Below, piece after piece: positions 15,419 to 23,800 of a stretch of DNA of 24,897 bases; positions within the stretch are counted from its first letter, which is position 1, and the number at the start of each line of letters is the position of its first letter. Source of the stretch: Gemmatimonadota bacterium (GTDB lineage: Bacteria > Latescibacterota > UBA2968 > UBA8231); the NCBI GenBank assembly GCA_018673255.1, contig JABHDC010000194.1, positions 1-24,897 of the forward strand. Reading direction: 5' to 3'. Position numbers and translations under genes: made by a program. Under the pieces are notes generated by a model, which saw only the letters and a list, made by a program, of their open reading frames with translations, was not told the DNA's origin and made no database searches.

Positions 15419-16923
15419 AAGCCATCGTCGTCATGTTCGATTCGCTGAACCGACACTTTCTGCCGCCCTATGGCTGCGACTGGACTCAGGCACCCAACTT
15501 CCAGCGACTGGCGCAACGCACGCTGACTTTCGACAACTCCTATGTCTGCTCCATGCCGTGCATGCCGGCCCGACGGGATTTCCACACGGCACGGCCAAAC
15601 TTCCTGCACCGGTCCTGGGGCCCCATGGAACCCTTCGATGACTCGGTGCCGAAGCTGCTCTCCCAGGCCGGCATCAGCAGTCACCTGATCACCGACCACC
15701 AGCATTACTGGGAGGCCGGAGGCGCCACCTACCACACCTGCTACGACACCTGGCAGTTCCACCGTGGCCAGGAAGGGGACGCCTGGATGGGTCAGGTAGA
15801 GGACCCACCCGAGATCGACGCCCTCGGACGCAATGCCGAGACCGACATTCGGGCGCATCGTCAGGATCGCGTGAATCGACAGTTCATGCCGCACGAACAG
15901 GATCAACCGCAGGCCAGGACCTTCGAAGCCGGTGTCGACTTCATCCGCCGCAACCATGCCGCCCAGGACTGGTTCCTGCAGCTGGAAACCTTCGATCCCC
16001 ACGAGCCCTTCTTCACACAACGTCATTTCAAGGACCTGTATCCGGATCACTACGCCGACTACGATGGACCACTGCATGACTGGCCACCCTATGCCAAGGT
16101 CACCGAAACTCCTGAACAAGTGGAGCACATGCGCTACGAGTATGCATCGCTGCTGAGCATGTGCGATCGCAAGCTGGGTGATGTGCTGGACCTGATGGAC
16201 GAACTGGAACTCTGGGAAGACACGATGCTCATCGTGTGGACGGATCACGGCTTCCTGCTCAGCGAACACGATGTGTGGGCCAAGTGCTGGGTTCCCTTCT
16301 ACAACGAGGTCGCCCAGACACCCTTCTTCGTGTGGGACCCGCGCAACGGCCAGCAGGGAGAACGACGTCAGGCCCTCGTGCAACCAGCCATCGACCTGGG
16401 ACCGACACTGCTGAATTTCTTTGGGCAGGAGCCGACATCGGACATGCTGGGCAAGGATCTGGCTGATACGATCCAGAGTGACACGGATGTCCGGCAGGCG
16501 GCCATCTATGGCCAGCACGGCCATCAGGTCAATGTGACCGATGGGCGCTATGTCTACATGCGAGGCCCCGTCCGTGAAGACAATCAGCCCCTCTATGACT
16601 ACACCCTCATGCCAACCCACATGAGAGAACCCTTCGGCGTCGAGGAACTGCGTGGCCGAATCGAGCTGGCCGACCCGTTCTCATTCACCAAGGATTGCCA
16701 GCTCATGCGGATCGGTGGCGACACGGGCGAGGAATTCGCCTTCCTGAGTCAGGTCCACAAGTATGGCAGCAGTCTCTACGATCTGCAGAACGATCCCGGG
16801 CAGTTGGCACCCATCCAGGATGAGGCGGTCGAACAGCGACTGATCGCATCCATGGCCGGGCTCATGGCCGAGTGCGACACCCCGGCCGAGCAATACGAAC
16901 GACTGGGGCTCGCTCAGGGCTGA
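15415..16923 (+). CDS. Sulfatase-family hydrolase (alkaline phosphatase superfamily), apparently cytoplasmic
   Basis: A 502-residue type I sulfatase-fold enzyme. Metal-site Asp9 lies in MKAIVVMFDSLNR. The CxPxR formylglycine motif reads C49-M-P-A-R53, with Ala at the fourth position where many sulfatases have Ser. The conserved TDHG lies at about 276-279 (TMLIVWTDHGFLLSEHDVW). Cys49 would be converted to formylglycine by an unlinked maturase; none is visible here. There is no signal peptide, so unlike most secreted polysaccharide sulfatases it should act in the cytoplasm on an imported small ester. CMPAR-type members include enzymes acting on small sulfate or phosphonate esters. The substrate cannot be read from sequence. 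A GGAG Shine-Dalgarno lies about ten bases upstream. It is followed after 146 bp by an isocitrate dehydrogenase gene. Confidence 0.9.
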   Translation: MKAIVVMFDSLNRHFLPPYGCDWTQAPNFQRLAQRTLTFDNSYVCSMPCMPARRDFHTARPNFLHRSWGPMEPFDDSVPKLLSQAGISSHLITDHQHYWEAGGATYHTCYDTWQFHRGQEGDAWMGQVEDPPEIDALGRNAETDIRAHRQDRVNRQFMPHEQDQPQARTFEAGVDFIRRNHAAQDWFLQLETFDPHEPFFTQRHFKDLYPDHYADYDGPLHDWPPYAKVTETPEQVEHMRYEYASLLSMCDRKLGDVLDLMDELELWEDTMLIVWTDHGFLLSEHDVWAKCWVPFYNEVAQTPFFVWDPRNGQQGERRQALVQPAIDLGPTLLNFFGQEPTSDMLGKDLADTIQSDTDVRQAAIYGQHGHQVNVTDGRYVYMRGPVREDNQPLYDYTLMPTHMREPFGVEELRGRIELADPFSFTKDCQLMRIGGDTGEEFAFLSQVHKYGSSLYDLQNDPGQLAPIQDEAVEQRLIASMAGLMAECDTPAEQYERLGLAQG

Positions 16924-16981
16924 CTCTCGTCTACGACACGCCCGAATCGGCATCACCCTTCGCCAGGCGGGCGTCAGACAG

Positions 16982-17010
16982 GTGCCAGATGGATGTCCAG
17001 GTCGTACTAT
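16982..17010 (+). promoter_or_regulatory. Candidate promoter of the isocitrate dehydrogenase gene
   Basis: GTGCCA and TACTAT, 17 bases apart, each match four of six consensus bases. They lie about 60 bases before the ATG, just ahead of a direct repeat. Weak support. Confidence 0.25.
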
Positions 17011-17030
17011 CTGTAGCACGCCCCCCCACG

Positions 17031-17064
17031 AAGCACACCCACAGGCAGAAGCACACCCACAGGC
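17031..17064 (+). repeat. Direct repeat of 16 bp (18-bp period) in the isocitrate dehydrogenase leader
   Basis: AAGCACACCCACAGGC occurs at 17031-17046 and 17049-17064, ending five bases before ATG 17070. It occupies the place of a Shine-Dalgarno, which is otherwise weak (only ACAGG). It may be a slippage duplication or a regulatory leader element. Confidence 0.8.
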
Positions 17065-17069
17065 TCTCA

Positions 17070-18092
17070 ATGACACAGCATACGATCGCCCTCATCCCTG
17101 GTGACGGCATTGGCCCCGAGGTCACCGTCGCCGTGCAGCGCATTCTCGAGGCCGCTGAGGCGCCGTTGACCTGGGATGAGCATCCGGCAGGCCTCGCCGC
17201 ACTCGAACAGGATCTCGACGTCCTGCCGGAATCGACGGTCGATGCCATCCGCCATCACGGCATCGCGCTGAAGGGGCCCTGCACGACTCCCGTGGGCAAG
17301 GGCTTCTCGTCGGTGAATGTGCAGTTGCGCAAGCGACTGGATCTCTATGCAGCCGTGCGTCCCGTTCGCAGCCTCCCCGGGGTGGACACCCGCTTCAGTG
17401 ATGTAGATCTGGTCATCATCCGCGAGAATACGGAAGGCCTGTATTCGGGTGTCGAGAACGAGGTGACGCCAGGCGTGGTGATGAGCATGAAAGTCGCGAC
17501 CGAACGCGGCTGCCAGCGCATTGCGCACTGGGCCTTCCGGTATGCCACGCAACGCCAGCGCCGCAAGATCACGGTCTTCCATAAGGCCAACATCATGAAG
17601 CTGACGGATGGCCTCTTCATCCGCATGTCGGCCGAAGAACACCAGCGTGAATACCCGAACATCGAATATCAGGAAGCGATCATCGACGCCGGTTGCATGC
17701 GCCTGGTCCAGGACCCGACACAATTCGATGTACTGCTGTTGGAGAATCTCTACGGCGATGTCGTCAGCGATCTGTGCGCCGGTCTGGTCGGTGGCCTCGG
17801 TGTGGTTCCCGGCGCCAATATCGGTGAGACCCAGGCCGTCTTCGAGGCCGTTCACGGCTCGGCGCCCGACATCGCCGGTCAGGGCGTGGCCAATCCACTG
17901 GCCCTGCTCATGTCTGCCGTGATGATGCTCAATTATCTGGCCGACAACCGAAATGACGATGCCTGCCGGCAATGTGCTGTGCGGATCCGCGATGCCTACG
18001 ATCTGGCTCTGGCTGATGGCACCAAGACCCATGATCTGGGCGGGGACCTGGGAACCGACGATTTCGCTGCGGCAGTGATCGAGCGGCTCTAG
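17070..18092 (+). CDS. NAD-type isocitrate dehydrogenase (beta-decarboxylating dehydrogenase family)
   Basis: A 340-residue decarboxylating dehydrogenase that would convert isocitrate to 2-oxoglutarate in the TCA cycle. Motifs: LIPGDGIGPEV at the N-terminus; the substrate segment GKGFSSVNVQLRKRLDLYAA (Ser, Asn and three Arg) typical of the NAD-IDH group rather than isopropylmalate dehydrogenase; IRENTEGLYSG; the catalytic Lys in VFHKANIMKLTDG; metal Asp in ENLYGDVVSDL; and cofactor loop AVHGSAPDIAGQGVANP, consistent with NAD use. Length matches the short NAD-dependent form. Homoisocitrate or tartrate dehydrogenase relatives cannot be fully excluded. ATG 17070 is chosen because the family's LIPGDGIGPE begins six residues later; the upstream open frame is only repeat-encoded. 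It converges with the propeller gene; inverted repeat GAGCGGC/GCCGCTC (18081-18110) spans its stop codon. Confidence 0.88.
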   Translation: MTQHTIALIPGDGIGPEVTVAVQRILEAAEAPLTWDEHPAGLAALEQDLDVLPESTVDAIRHHGIALKGPCTTPVGKGFSSVNVQLRKRLDLYAAVRPVRSLPGVDTRFSDVDLVIIRENTEGLYSGVENEVTPGVVMSMKVATERGCQRIAHWAFRYATQRQRRKITVFHKANIMKLTDGLFIRMSAEEHQREYPNIEYQEAIIDAGCMRLVQDPTQFDVLLLENLYGDVVSDLCAGLVGGLGVVPGANIGETQAVFEAVHGSAPDIAGQGVANPLALLMSAVMMLNYLADNRNDDACRQCAVRIRDAYDLALADGTKTHDLGGDLGTDDFAAAVIERL

Positions 18093-18110
18093 GTCCTCCG
18101 AGCGCCGCTC
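18081..18110. terminator. Weak hairpin at the convergent gene junction
   Basis: GAGCGGC (18081-18087) and GCCGCTC (18104-18110) form a seven-base stem with a 16-base loop that spans the stop codon of the isocitrate dehydrogenase gene and the end of the opposing gene. There is no T-tract, so termination is only possible, not shown. Confidence 0.25.
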
Positions 18111-19317
18111 AGCGAGCCGTCCGCAAGCGCCGCAGTGATATCAGTCCCGCGCCGACCAGCAGCAGCACCAGCGTCCACTTGCTTGCGAATGGAATCGGCT
18201 CGATTGTGGGGACCTGATTCCGGCTCAGCAGGACGATACCATTGTCACCCACAACCACGGTGTTGTTGATCCCATTGTAGGCAACCGCCATCAGATTCTC
18301 GGTCGTGGTGCTGGTCTGTGCCGTCCACACATCTCCCAGATCGTCGGAGCTGTAGATCTCGCCATTGTCACCCACAGCCAGGGCGATGCTGCTGGTGAGG
18401 AACAGCACGTCGTTGAGGTTGGTTCCCCCGGCCGCTGATGGCGTCGTTGGCAGAATCCAACTGGCCCCGGCATCGATACTGCGCACGATCGTGCGACTGT
18501 CCCCGACGGCGATCAGCGTGTTGTTGCTGGCGACCACCGCGTTGAGGTTGTCAGCCGCCGTGAAGGGGTTGAGCCAGTTATCTGCCGTATCCGTGCTGCG
18601 CAGGATCTCGCCGTTCTGCCCCACGGCAACTACCGTGGTGGCCGTCACGATGGCCACATCGTTCATGTTCTGACCGGCCCCTGGGACACTGGATGCGTCG
18701 GCCCAGTTCACGCCGGCGTCCAGACTGCGCGAGATCGTCTCATTCGCTCCCAGAGCATCCCCTGCAACGACGACCAGGGCCCCGCGTGAATCGACGGCAT
18801 TGAGCGCGTCAGGTGCCGAGTGAGGATTTGTCCACGAGGCACCGCGGTCGACCGACAACAGGATCTCTCCCCCCACCTGGTCACTGACAGCTACGGCATT
18901 CGTTGAATTGACGAAGAGCCCAGCCGCCATGTCGTCATCCGTCGGCGGCAGGTTGGTGATCTCCACCCACGTCGCACCGCGGTCGCCGCTGGCGATCACC
19001 GCCTCTGGCTCGCCACCCCCGCCGTCCTGATCAATGCCCACGGCGACAATGGTCACCCCATTGGAGAACACAGCGGTCAGATCGGCGGCCAGCAGCGTAC
19101 CTACCGTCTCGTCCACCCAGCTTGCACCGCCATCACCACTGGCGATGGTGGCCGCCGCATCTCCGACGGCTGCCGCCGTGGCGCTCGTGCTGAAGACGAC
19201 ATCCACAAGATTCTCGACGGTGTTACTCGTCGGCTGCGACCATGTCTGCGCCTCGACCTGCGCCATGGGCAGCCAGGCCGGGCCGTCGGCTGCGTCTGGC
19301 ATCCGAGTTGCAATCAA
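18109..19317 (-). CDS. YCF48/BNR-like beta-propeller protein with IPTL-CTERM-like sorting signal
   Basis: A protein of up to 402 residues built from about eight repeats of 40-45 residues (AVGDNGEI...S.D.G..W pattern, for example AVGQNGEILRSTDTADNW and AVGDSRTIVRSIDAGASW), as in YCF48/BNR-type propellers. The last 32 residues hold IPFASKWTLVLLLVGAGL followed by ISLRRLRTAR. This has the layout of an IPTL-CTERM tail: an IP-x-x-S-x-W motif, one membrane span, then a basic cluster. I infer that it is the substrate of the exosortase encoded about 870 bp upstream. The start is uncertain: TTG 19317 or ATG 19302. No convincing signal peptide is seen, although AQVEAQ-TW could be a cleavage site. ATG 19357 opens a basic start in another frame, so an N-terminal frameshift is possible. 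Confidence 0.82.
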   Translation of the reverse strand: MIATRMPDAADGPAWLPMAQVEAQTWSQPTSNTVENLVDVVFSTSATAAAVGDAAATIASGDGGASWVDETVGTLLAADLTAVFSNGVTIVAVGIDQDGGGGEPEAVIASGDRGATWVEITNLPPTDDDMAAGLFVNSTNAVAVSDQVGGEILLSVDRGASWTNPHSAPDALNAVDSRGALVVVAGDALGANETISRSLDAGVNWADASSVPGAGQNMNDVAIVTATTVVAVGQNGEILRSTDTADNWLNPFTAADNLNAVVASNNTLIAVGDSRTIVRSIDAGASWILPTTPSAAGGTNLNDVLFLTSSIALAVGDNGEIYSSDDLGDVWTAQTSTTTENLMAVAYNGINNTVVVGDNGIVLLSRNQVPTIEPIPFASKWTLVLLLVGAGLISLRRLRTAR

Positions 19318-19386
19318 CAGGTCGTCCAGCGAGCGTACGCGTCTCTCTGTTTTTCATGTAAGCCATTGAGAAAGCTACCAGTTATA

Positions 19387-19617
19387 ATGTCTCAAGCGAT
19401 TACAACCTCGGTCTTCGTCCGCTCTCAGGCGGAACTTCTTGCCGCTGTGTCAGACACTCTTTCCGCCATCGGTCGACAGATGCTGACCGGTGCATGTCTG
19501 GGCGCTGTGGGTCTGAGTGTCATCCTGAGCGTCACAGCTCTCCTCATCGGTACCGTCGAATTGGGCATCGGTGCTTCAGGTCCCGCCATTCCCCCCGACC
19601 AGATTCTCGTCCACTGA
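19387..19617 (+). CDS. Possible small single-span membrane protein
   Basis: ATG 19387 opens a 76-residue frame. The sequence starts MSQAITTSVFVRSQAELLAA, then a long hydrophobic stretch (LGAVGLSVILSVTALLIGTV) and a short polar tail ending DQILVH. Third codon positions are mostly G or C, as in neighbouring genes. It lies in the 258-bp gap between the sorting-island membrane protein and the propeller gene, on the opposite strand, and its last 42 bases overlap the end of the membrane protein gene. No family is recognised and no clear Shine-Dalgarno is present. It may be real or a chance frame. Confidence 0.35.
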   Translation: MSQAITTSVFVRSQAELLAAVSDTLSAIGRQMLTGACLGAVGLSVILSVTALLIGTVELGIGASGPAIPPDQILVH

Positions 19618-20193
19618 CCCAGCCTGCCATCGACGCAACATCGGCATCGCGGCCAGCACCCACACGGCCAGGGCCAGACTCTGGCGTCCCCATGTGTGCC
19701 ATACCCCGAAGAGCCGGCTGAACAACCAGTCCTGCTCCACCGGGAATCGCGCCGCCACTCGCGGCAGCAGTTCAGCGCGAATGTCGGCAGGCAGACTCCA
19801 GACAAAGTCCCAGACGATGACGTGGCTGCCCAGGAACAGACTCACCACGTGAGTCGCCCAGAGAGCCACAACAGCAACGCCCCCCCACTTCAACCTCCAC
19901 ATCCAGTCTGCCCGAGTCGCGGCGAACAGAGCCAGGGCGACCAGCAGATTCTGGTAGATGATATCGTGTACGGCAAAGCGCAGGCCGAGTTGCCGATACA
20001 GGATGCTCAGTTCGTGGCCCTCGCGGAGGTAGACGGCACCGCTGTCCTCACCAATGAGCCAATTTGCGGGCGCCGTCACCAGGGACAGATAGACACGCGA
20101 GATCTCTGTTCGCAGCAGATACAGAACGCCAGCGACCACCGAGAATCGGATCAGGAAAACCAGCGGCTCTCGTAGCAGGGCGCGATCAAGCAC
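19576..20193 (-). CDS. Exosortase-associated polytopic membrane protein
   Basis: The frame continues further upstream, but GTG 20193 is the best start because it lies eight bases inside the end of the exosortase gene and the sequence becomes protein-like only there (VLDRALLREPLVFLIRF). That gives 205 residues with about four membrane spans: FLIRFSVVAGVLYLL near the start, LLVALALFAAT, GVAVVALWATHVVSLFLG and SLALAVWVLAAMPML. A hydrophilic segment before the last span includes LPRVAARFPVEQDWL. I recognise no enzyme motif. Short membrane proteins of this kind accompany XrtH-type exosortases in other genomes, and the gene overlap supports co-translation and a shared role in C-terminal sorting or anchoring. 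The exact function is unknown. Confidence 0.72.
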   Translation of the reverse strand: MLDRALLREPLVFLIRFSVVAGVLYLLRTEISRVYLSLVTAPANWLIGEDSGAVYLREGHELSILYRQLGLRFAVHDIIYQNLLVALALFAATRADWMWRLKWGGVAVVALWATHVVSLFLGSHVIVWDFVWSLPADIRAELLPRVAARFPVEQDWLFSRLFGVWHTWGRQSLALAVWVLAAMPMLRRWQAGSVDENLVGGNGGT

Positions 20194-20710
20194 GGCGAAC
20201 CTGCCCCAGCCAGTAGGTCCAGGCGAACAGCATGAAGCCCAGTGTCGCCAATTCCATGACATAGACGTGGAAGACCTCGATCCACGCCGGCTCAAGACGG
20301 GCAACGATGCCCAGCACGGTGATACGCAGAACGCTGAAGGTAAAAATCGCCGGCAACCCCAGAGCCAGGCCCAGGATCCGCAGACGATGTGTGGCCGGGT
20401 AAGCCACCGTCAGAGCGGTGTAGGCGAGGACCGCGAAGATCCCGGTACAGTCGAAGGTGATGCGGTAAATGACGCGACGCACGGCAAGCTCGCAGAACCC
20501 GTCACTCAGATGGGTTGTGTCGAGGATCGTGTCGATCGACAGAACATGGAGCAGGGCCGCTGAAAGATGCGAAATGGGCAACATATACAGTTGCTGGAAC
20601 ACCGATGGCAGGCCCTCAAAGACGATCCCCAGGCCGGCCAGCGCGGCGAGAAAAAGGCCCAGGAAACGCAGTGACTGTCGGTCGATGTGAAGGAATTCGG
20701 GGCCGCTCAT
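20186..20710 (-). CDS. Exosortase (XrtH-like) membrane transpeptidase
   Basis: Exosortases are membrane cysteine enzymes that cleave CTERM tails of exported proteins. This 174-residue protein has several membrane spans and the family's catalytic signature in order: Cys88 in ITFDCTGIFAVLAYTAL, Arg129 in IFTFSVLRITVLGIVA, and His148 in PAWIEVFHVYVMEL. The ATHRLRILGLALGLP segment between Cys and Arg is also typical. Small size without the extra fused domains of EpsH-type XrtA, plus a neighbouring substrate with an IPTL-like tail, points to the XrtH subgroup. Subgroup assignment is inference. ATG 20710 has only a weak Shine-Dalgarno (GTGAG). The downstream membrane protein overlaps its end by eight bases. 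Confidence 0.88.
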   Translation of the reverse strand: MSGPEFLHIDRQSLRFLGLFLAALAGLGIVFEGLPSVFQQLYMLPISHLSAALLHVLSIDTILDTTHLSDGFCELAVRRVIYRITFDCTGIFAVLAYTALTVAYPATHRLRILGLALGLPAIFTFSVLRITVLGIVARLEPAWIEVFHVYVMELATLGFMLFAWTYWLGQVRRA

Positions 20711-20895
20711 CTGGGCTCACGTCGTCGTCCGGAGAATGGTCGCGGGCAGGCTGCATCGCTCAGCGCGGCAGGCACCGGCACCAATATACTCAACCCCTCT
20801 CCTCTGCGTGACACCTGTCGGCCACCGTGCCTGATCGAAGTACCTGTTCGATGAGCCTCATCGATAGACCATCATGTCGAGTGCCGTGGCCTGAC
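20711..20895. other. 185-bp spacer with dyads upstream of the exosortase gene
   Basis: No gene is seen. It holds the 3' flank of the giant protein gene and the presumed promoter region of the exosortase operon. A TATATT on the minus strand (20788-20783) is a possible -10 without a good -35. A 17-bp dyad at 20848-20864 and a partly overlapping repeat ATCGAA-N7-TTCGAT at 20834-20852 are the notable structures. Confidence 0.5.
20848..20864. promoter_or_regulatory. 17-bp near-perfect palindrome
   Basis: TCGATGAG and CTCATCGA flank a single central C. Such a tight dyad is more like an operator than an RNA hairpin. Its left arm overlaps the TTCGAT half of a second inverted repeat (20834-20852). 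Confidence 0.5.
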
Positions 20896-23800
20896 CTAGC
20901 GCAGCATGGTCATTCTGCCGGTCTGCTGGTGCGACCCGACTCGGACCTCGTAGAAGTAGATCCCCGTGCTCAAGGCGCGCCGTGCATCGTCGCGACCATC
21001 CCACGTGGCATGATGGAAGCCGGGCTGCATCGAGGCCTTCACCAGCTCGCGAACCCGCTGCCCAAGGACGTTGTAGATCAGGACCGAAACCGGCGCCGGT
21101 GAGAAATCGTTGGGGGCGGCCGGTATGTCGAAGGAGATGACCGTCGACGGATTGAAGGGATTCGGATGATTGGGGGCCAGGCGGAAACTCGTCGGCGCGG
21201 CCAAACTGCGTGGATCTCCGGCCAGCTCGAGTTTCGTGGTAGCGTATTGGGAAGACAGCAGCTTGCCATTGGAGACCCTCAACGATGCAGGGAACCCGTC
21301 CTGCTTCAGGCGGACACGAAACCGCACCAACTCCCCTTCTCCGTGAGCCGACCACTGACGTCCCCGCCGGGCCGCGGCAAAATGCACACGTCCCTCACCC
21401 AGATCGTGACGCGTGAACCAGCCCTCTGGATTGTCCTTGAAAATACGTCCCACATCGAACCCGTGATCCGTCACCAATTCGAGTTCACGCTCATCAAAAC
21501 TGATCTGCAGCTCAAACGCTGAAAGATCCTGAACCCCATTTGCGGCGAAGACGAGATCGATCTCGTCATACACTTCCCACGGCGTCCCAACATGATCGGG
21601 TGCGCGTAGTTCGAGGTTGACCGCTGAAGCCTGTCCTGCCTTGAACACAGGTGGTGCGCCAAATCCGGTCAGACTGGAGATGTTCGAGATCACGACGGCG
21701 AGATCTTCCACTCCAACCCGGCCATCGTTGTTGACATCCGCCTGGGCAAAGTGATCGACCGCTGCATTGCTGCCCCAGGCGGCGTCGACGGTATTCACGT
21801 CGTCTTCGTCGATCTCGTTGTCTTCATTCACGTCTCCCGCCAGGAGGCGGTGACCATCCTGATCCAGCAGCAGCGAGAGATTGCCCCGCAGATCGGAGGC
21901 GTAGAAGCGCGCCCGATTCAGGCGAATCGTTTCACCACCTCGAATCGAGATCGTATCCGTGCGGCCACTCAGGTGACTCGTGTCCTTCACCGTCAATACG
22001 TAGCGCCCGGGCGGGATCTCTTCCAGGGTCATGGCCCCCGAGGCACTCGTGAGCACTTCCAGCGTGTCAGGCGTAGCCAGATTGTCGTCGTTGGCACTCA
22101 AGTATGTCGCGTCAGTGATATCGACGGTGCTGCCAGGAAGACGCAGATGCACGTCCAGAAGCGTCGAGTGATCCCCTGTACCGATCGGCGGCGACCTTCC
22201 CTCCAGCAGAACCGTCGTCAGGATTCGCCCGCGAGGGACGGCCTCGATCAATGCGTTCTTCGTCGACATGCCATTGATGGCATTCAGCGGCACACTGCTG
22301 CCCGACAGGCTCAGATTGGCCAGATCCGAATCGAATCTGATGTTTTTCAGTCCCGAAAACCCGGCCTTGACGACGATGGCAAACTGAGCAAGCCGGACGG
22401 GCTCACTCTCGCTGCCGATGATTTCCCCCCCCAGGTCTTGCTTCGTGAAACGCACCTGGTCACTGACCGTGGTGTCCTCAATGACGCTCCCGGCGGTGAA
22501 CACCTCGCCTGCGTCGGTGAAGGGGCTCGTCGGATTGATAATCTCATATAGCGCAGGATCGATGGAGATGATCGCACTCACGACGGTCGCGGTGAGAGAA
22601 TTCGACTGCACGAGCACGTCGAATCGCAGCGTATCGCCGACACTGGCGCGCAGTCGATTCGGGCTCAAGCCGAGATTTGGACTCGTTCCTGAGTAACCCG
22701 TCACCACCAGGGCACCGGCCGAGGCACTGACATGGCCGCTCGAACTGCCCGCGAAGGTCGCATCAGCATTGATGCCGGCGTAGATGGTGTAGGTCGCCTC
22801 AGGCAACGAGAAACTGGGAGTACGAGTGTCCCATCGATAGGTATTGCTGCTGTCTTCGCGGACACTGTCGATGGTCCCGGTGGCCGTGCCATCACTCGAG
22901 TTGATCAGATACACGTCATCCTGACCACCGGCGCCTACCAGATCCGTCTCCAGCGACAACAACGTCGAATACGTGTCCACCTGGGATGCATAGAGGCGGA
23001 TGTGGGCATCATCCGTGCCAACGCCGTCATCGACCATGTAGTCTTCCCAGTTGAGACGAACGATATCGCCCTGACTGACCTGGGGAAGGCTCGATGTAAG
23101 CAGGATGTAGGGGCTGTGGGTCATGAGGAGGGAGCCGCCGAGACTGACGCTCTCATTTCCATTGCCGTCATCGAGCACGGCGTAGAGCCATACTCGGCTT
23201 CCACTGTCAGGCACTTCATTGGGTGGCTGACGCAGGTCCCATGTATACAGATCGCCGGAGCCCTCGTCATCTTCGCTGAGGCCACTGACGATCAGGCGGG
23301 CATCACCGTCTCCAGCGTCGAGCAGGTCGGTCGGATCCGAGCCGGCGTAGTTCCGGGTCGCTGGATCAACGCTCGTGAAGTAGAGGGCAATCGACGCATC
23401 ATCGTCGAGATCTGCATCTCCCGGGCCCTTCTGCCACTGGATCGTATAGATCGGCTGTGAACCTGAATCAATCGATCGCTGTGTATTGCGAGCCGGCTCG
23501 TAGAAGGTGAAGCGAGGTGAGTGCTGCACGACCAGGCGACTTGTCGAATTCCCCACGGTGACCGATACGCCGTCGCTGGCCACGGTGTAGAGATAGTAGG
23601 CGCCCTGGGGGATGAGCGGCTCACGCACATCCCAGTCGAACTCGTTCTCGTGACCCGACAAGGTTGTCGAATCGGTGATCGACGTTCCCCGAACACCGGC
23701 CAGACTCTTGCCGAGGACGAAACGTTCATTCGGGTAGGATCCACTGGCAGATACCGAACTGATGCCACTCACGGCGGCATAGAATAATTGGACCCGCGCC

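Noticed and set aside
15379..16620. 413-codon open frame on the minus strand
   Set aside because: Antisense to the sulfatase gene, which carries catalytic motifs along its length. The hydrophobic-looking Val/Ile/Gly translation mirrors the sulfatase codons.
17067..18032. 321-codon open frame on the minus strand
   Set aside because: Exact antisense shadow of the isocitrate dehydrogenase gene.
19366..19388. TTGAGA and TATAAT as a plus-strand promoter
   Set aside because: The spacing is only 11 bases and the TATAAT overlaps the ATG of the small frame, so it would not work as a normal promoter for it.
22732..23460. 242-codon open frame on the plus strand
   Set aside because: Antisense to the Ig-like repeats of the giant secreted protein; no family resemblance.
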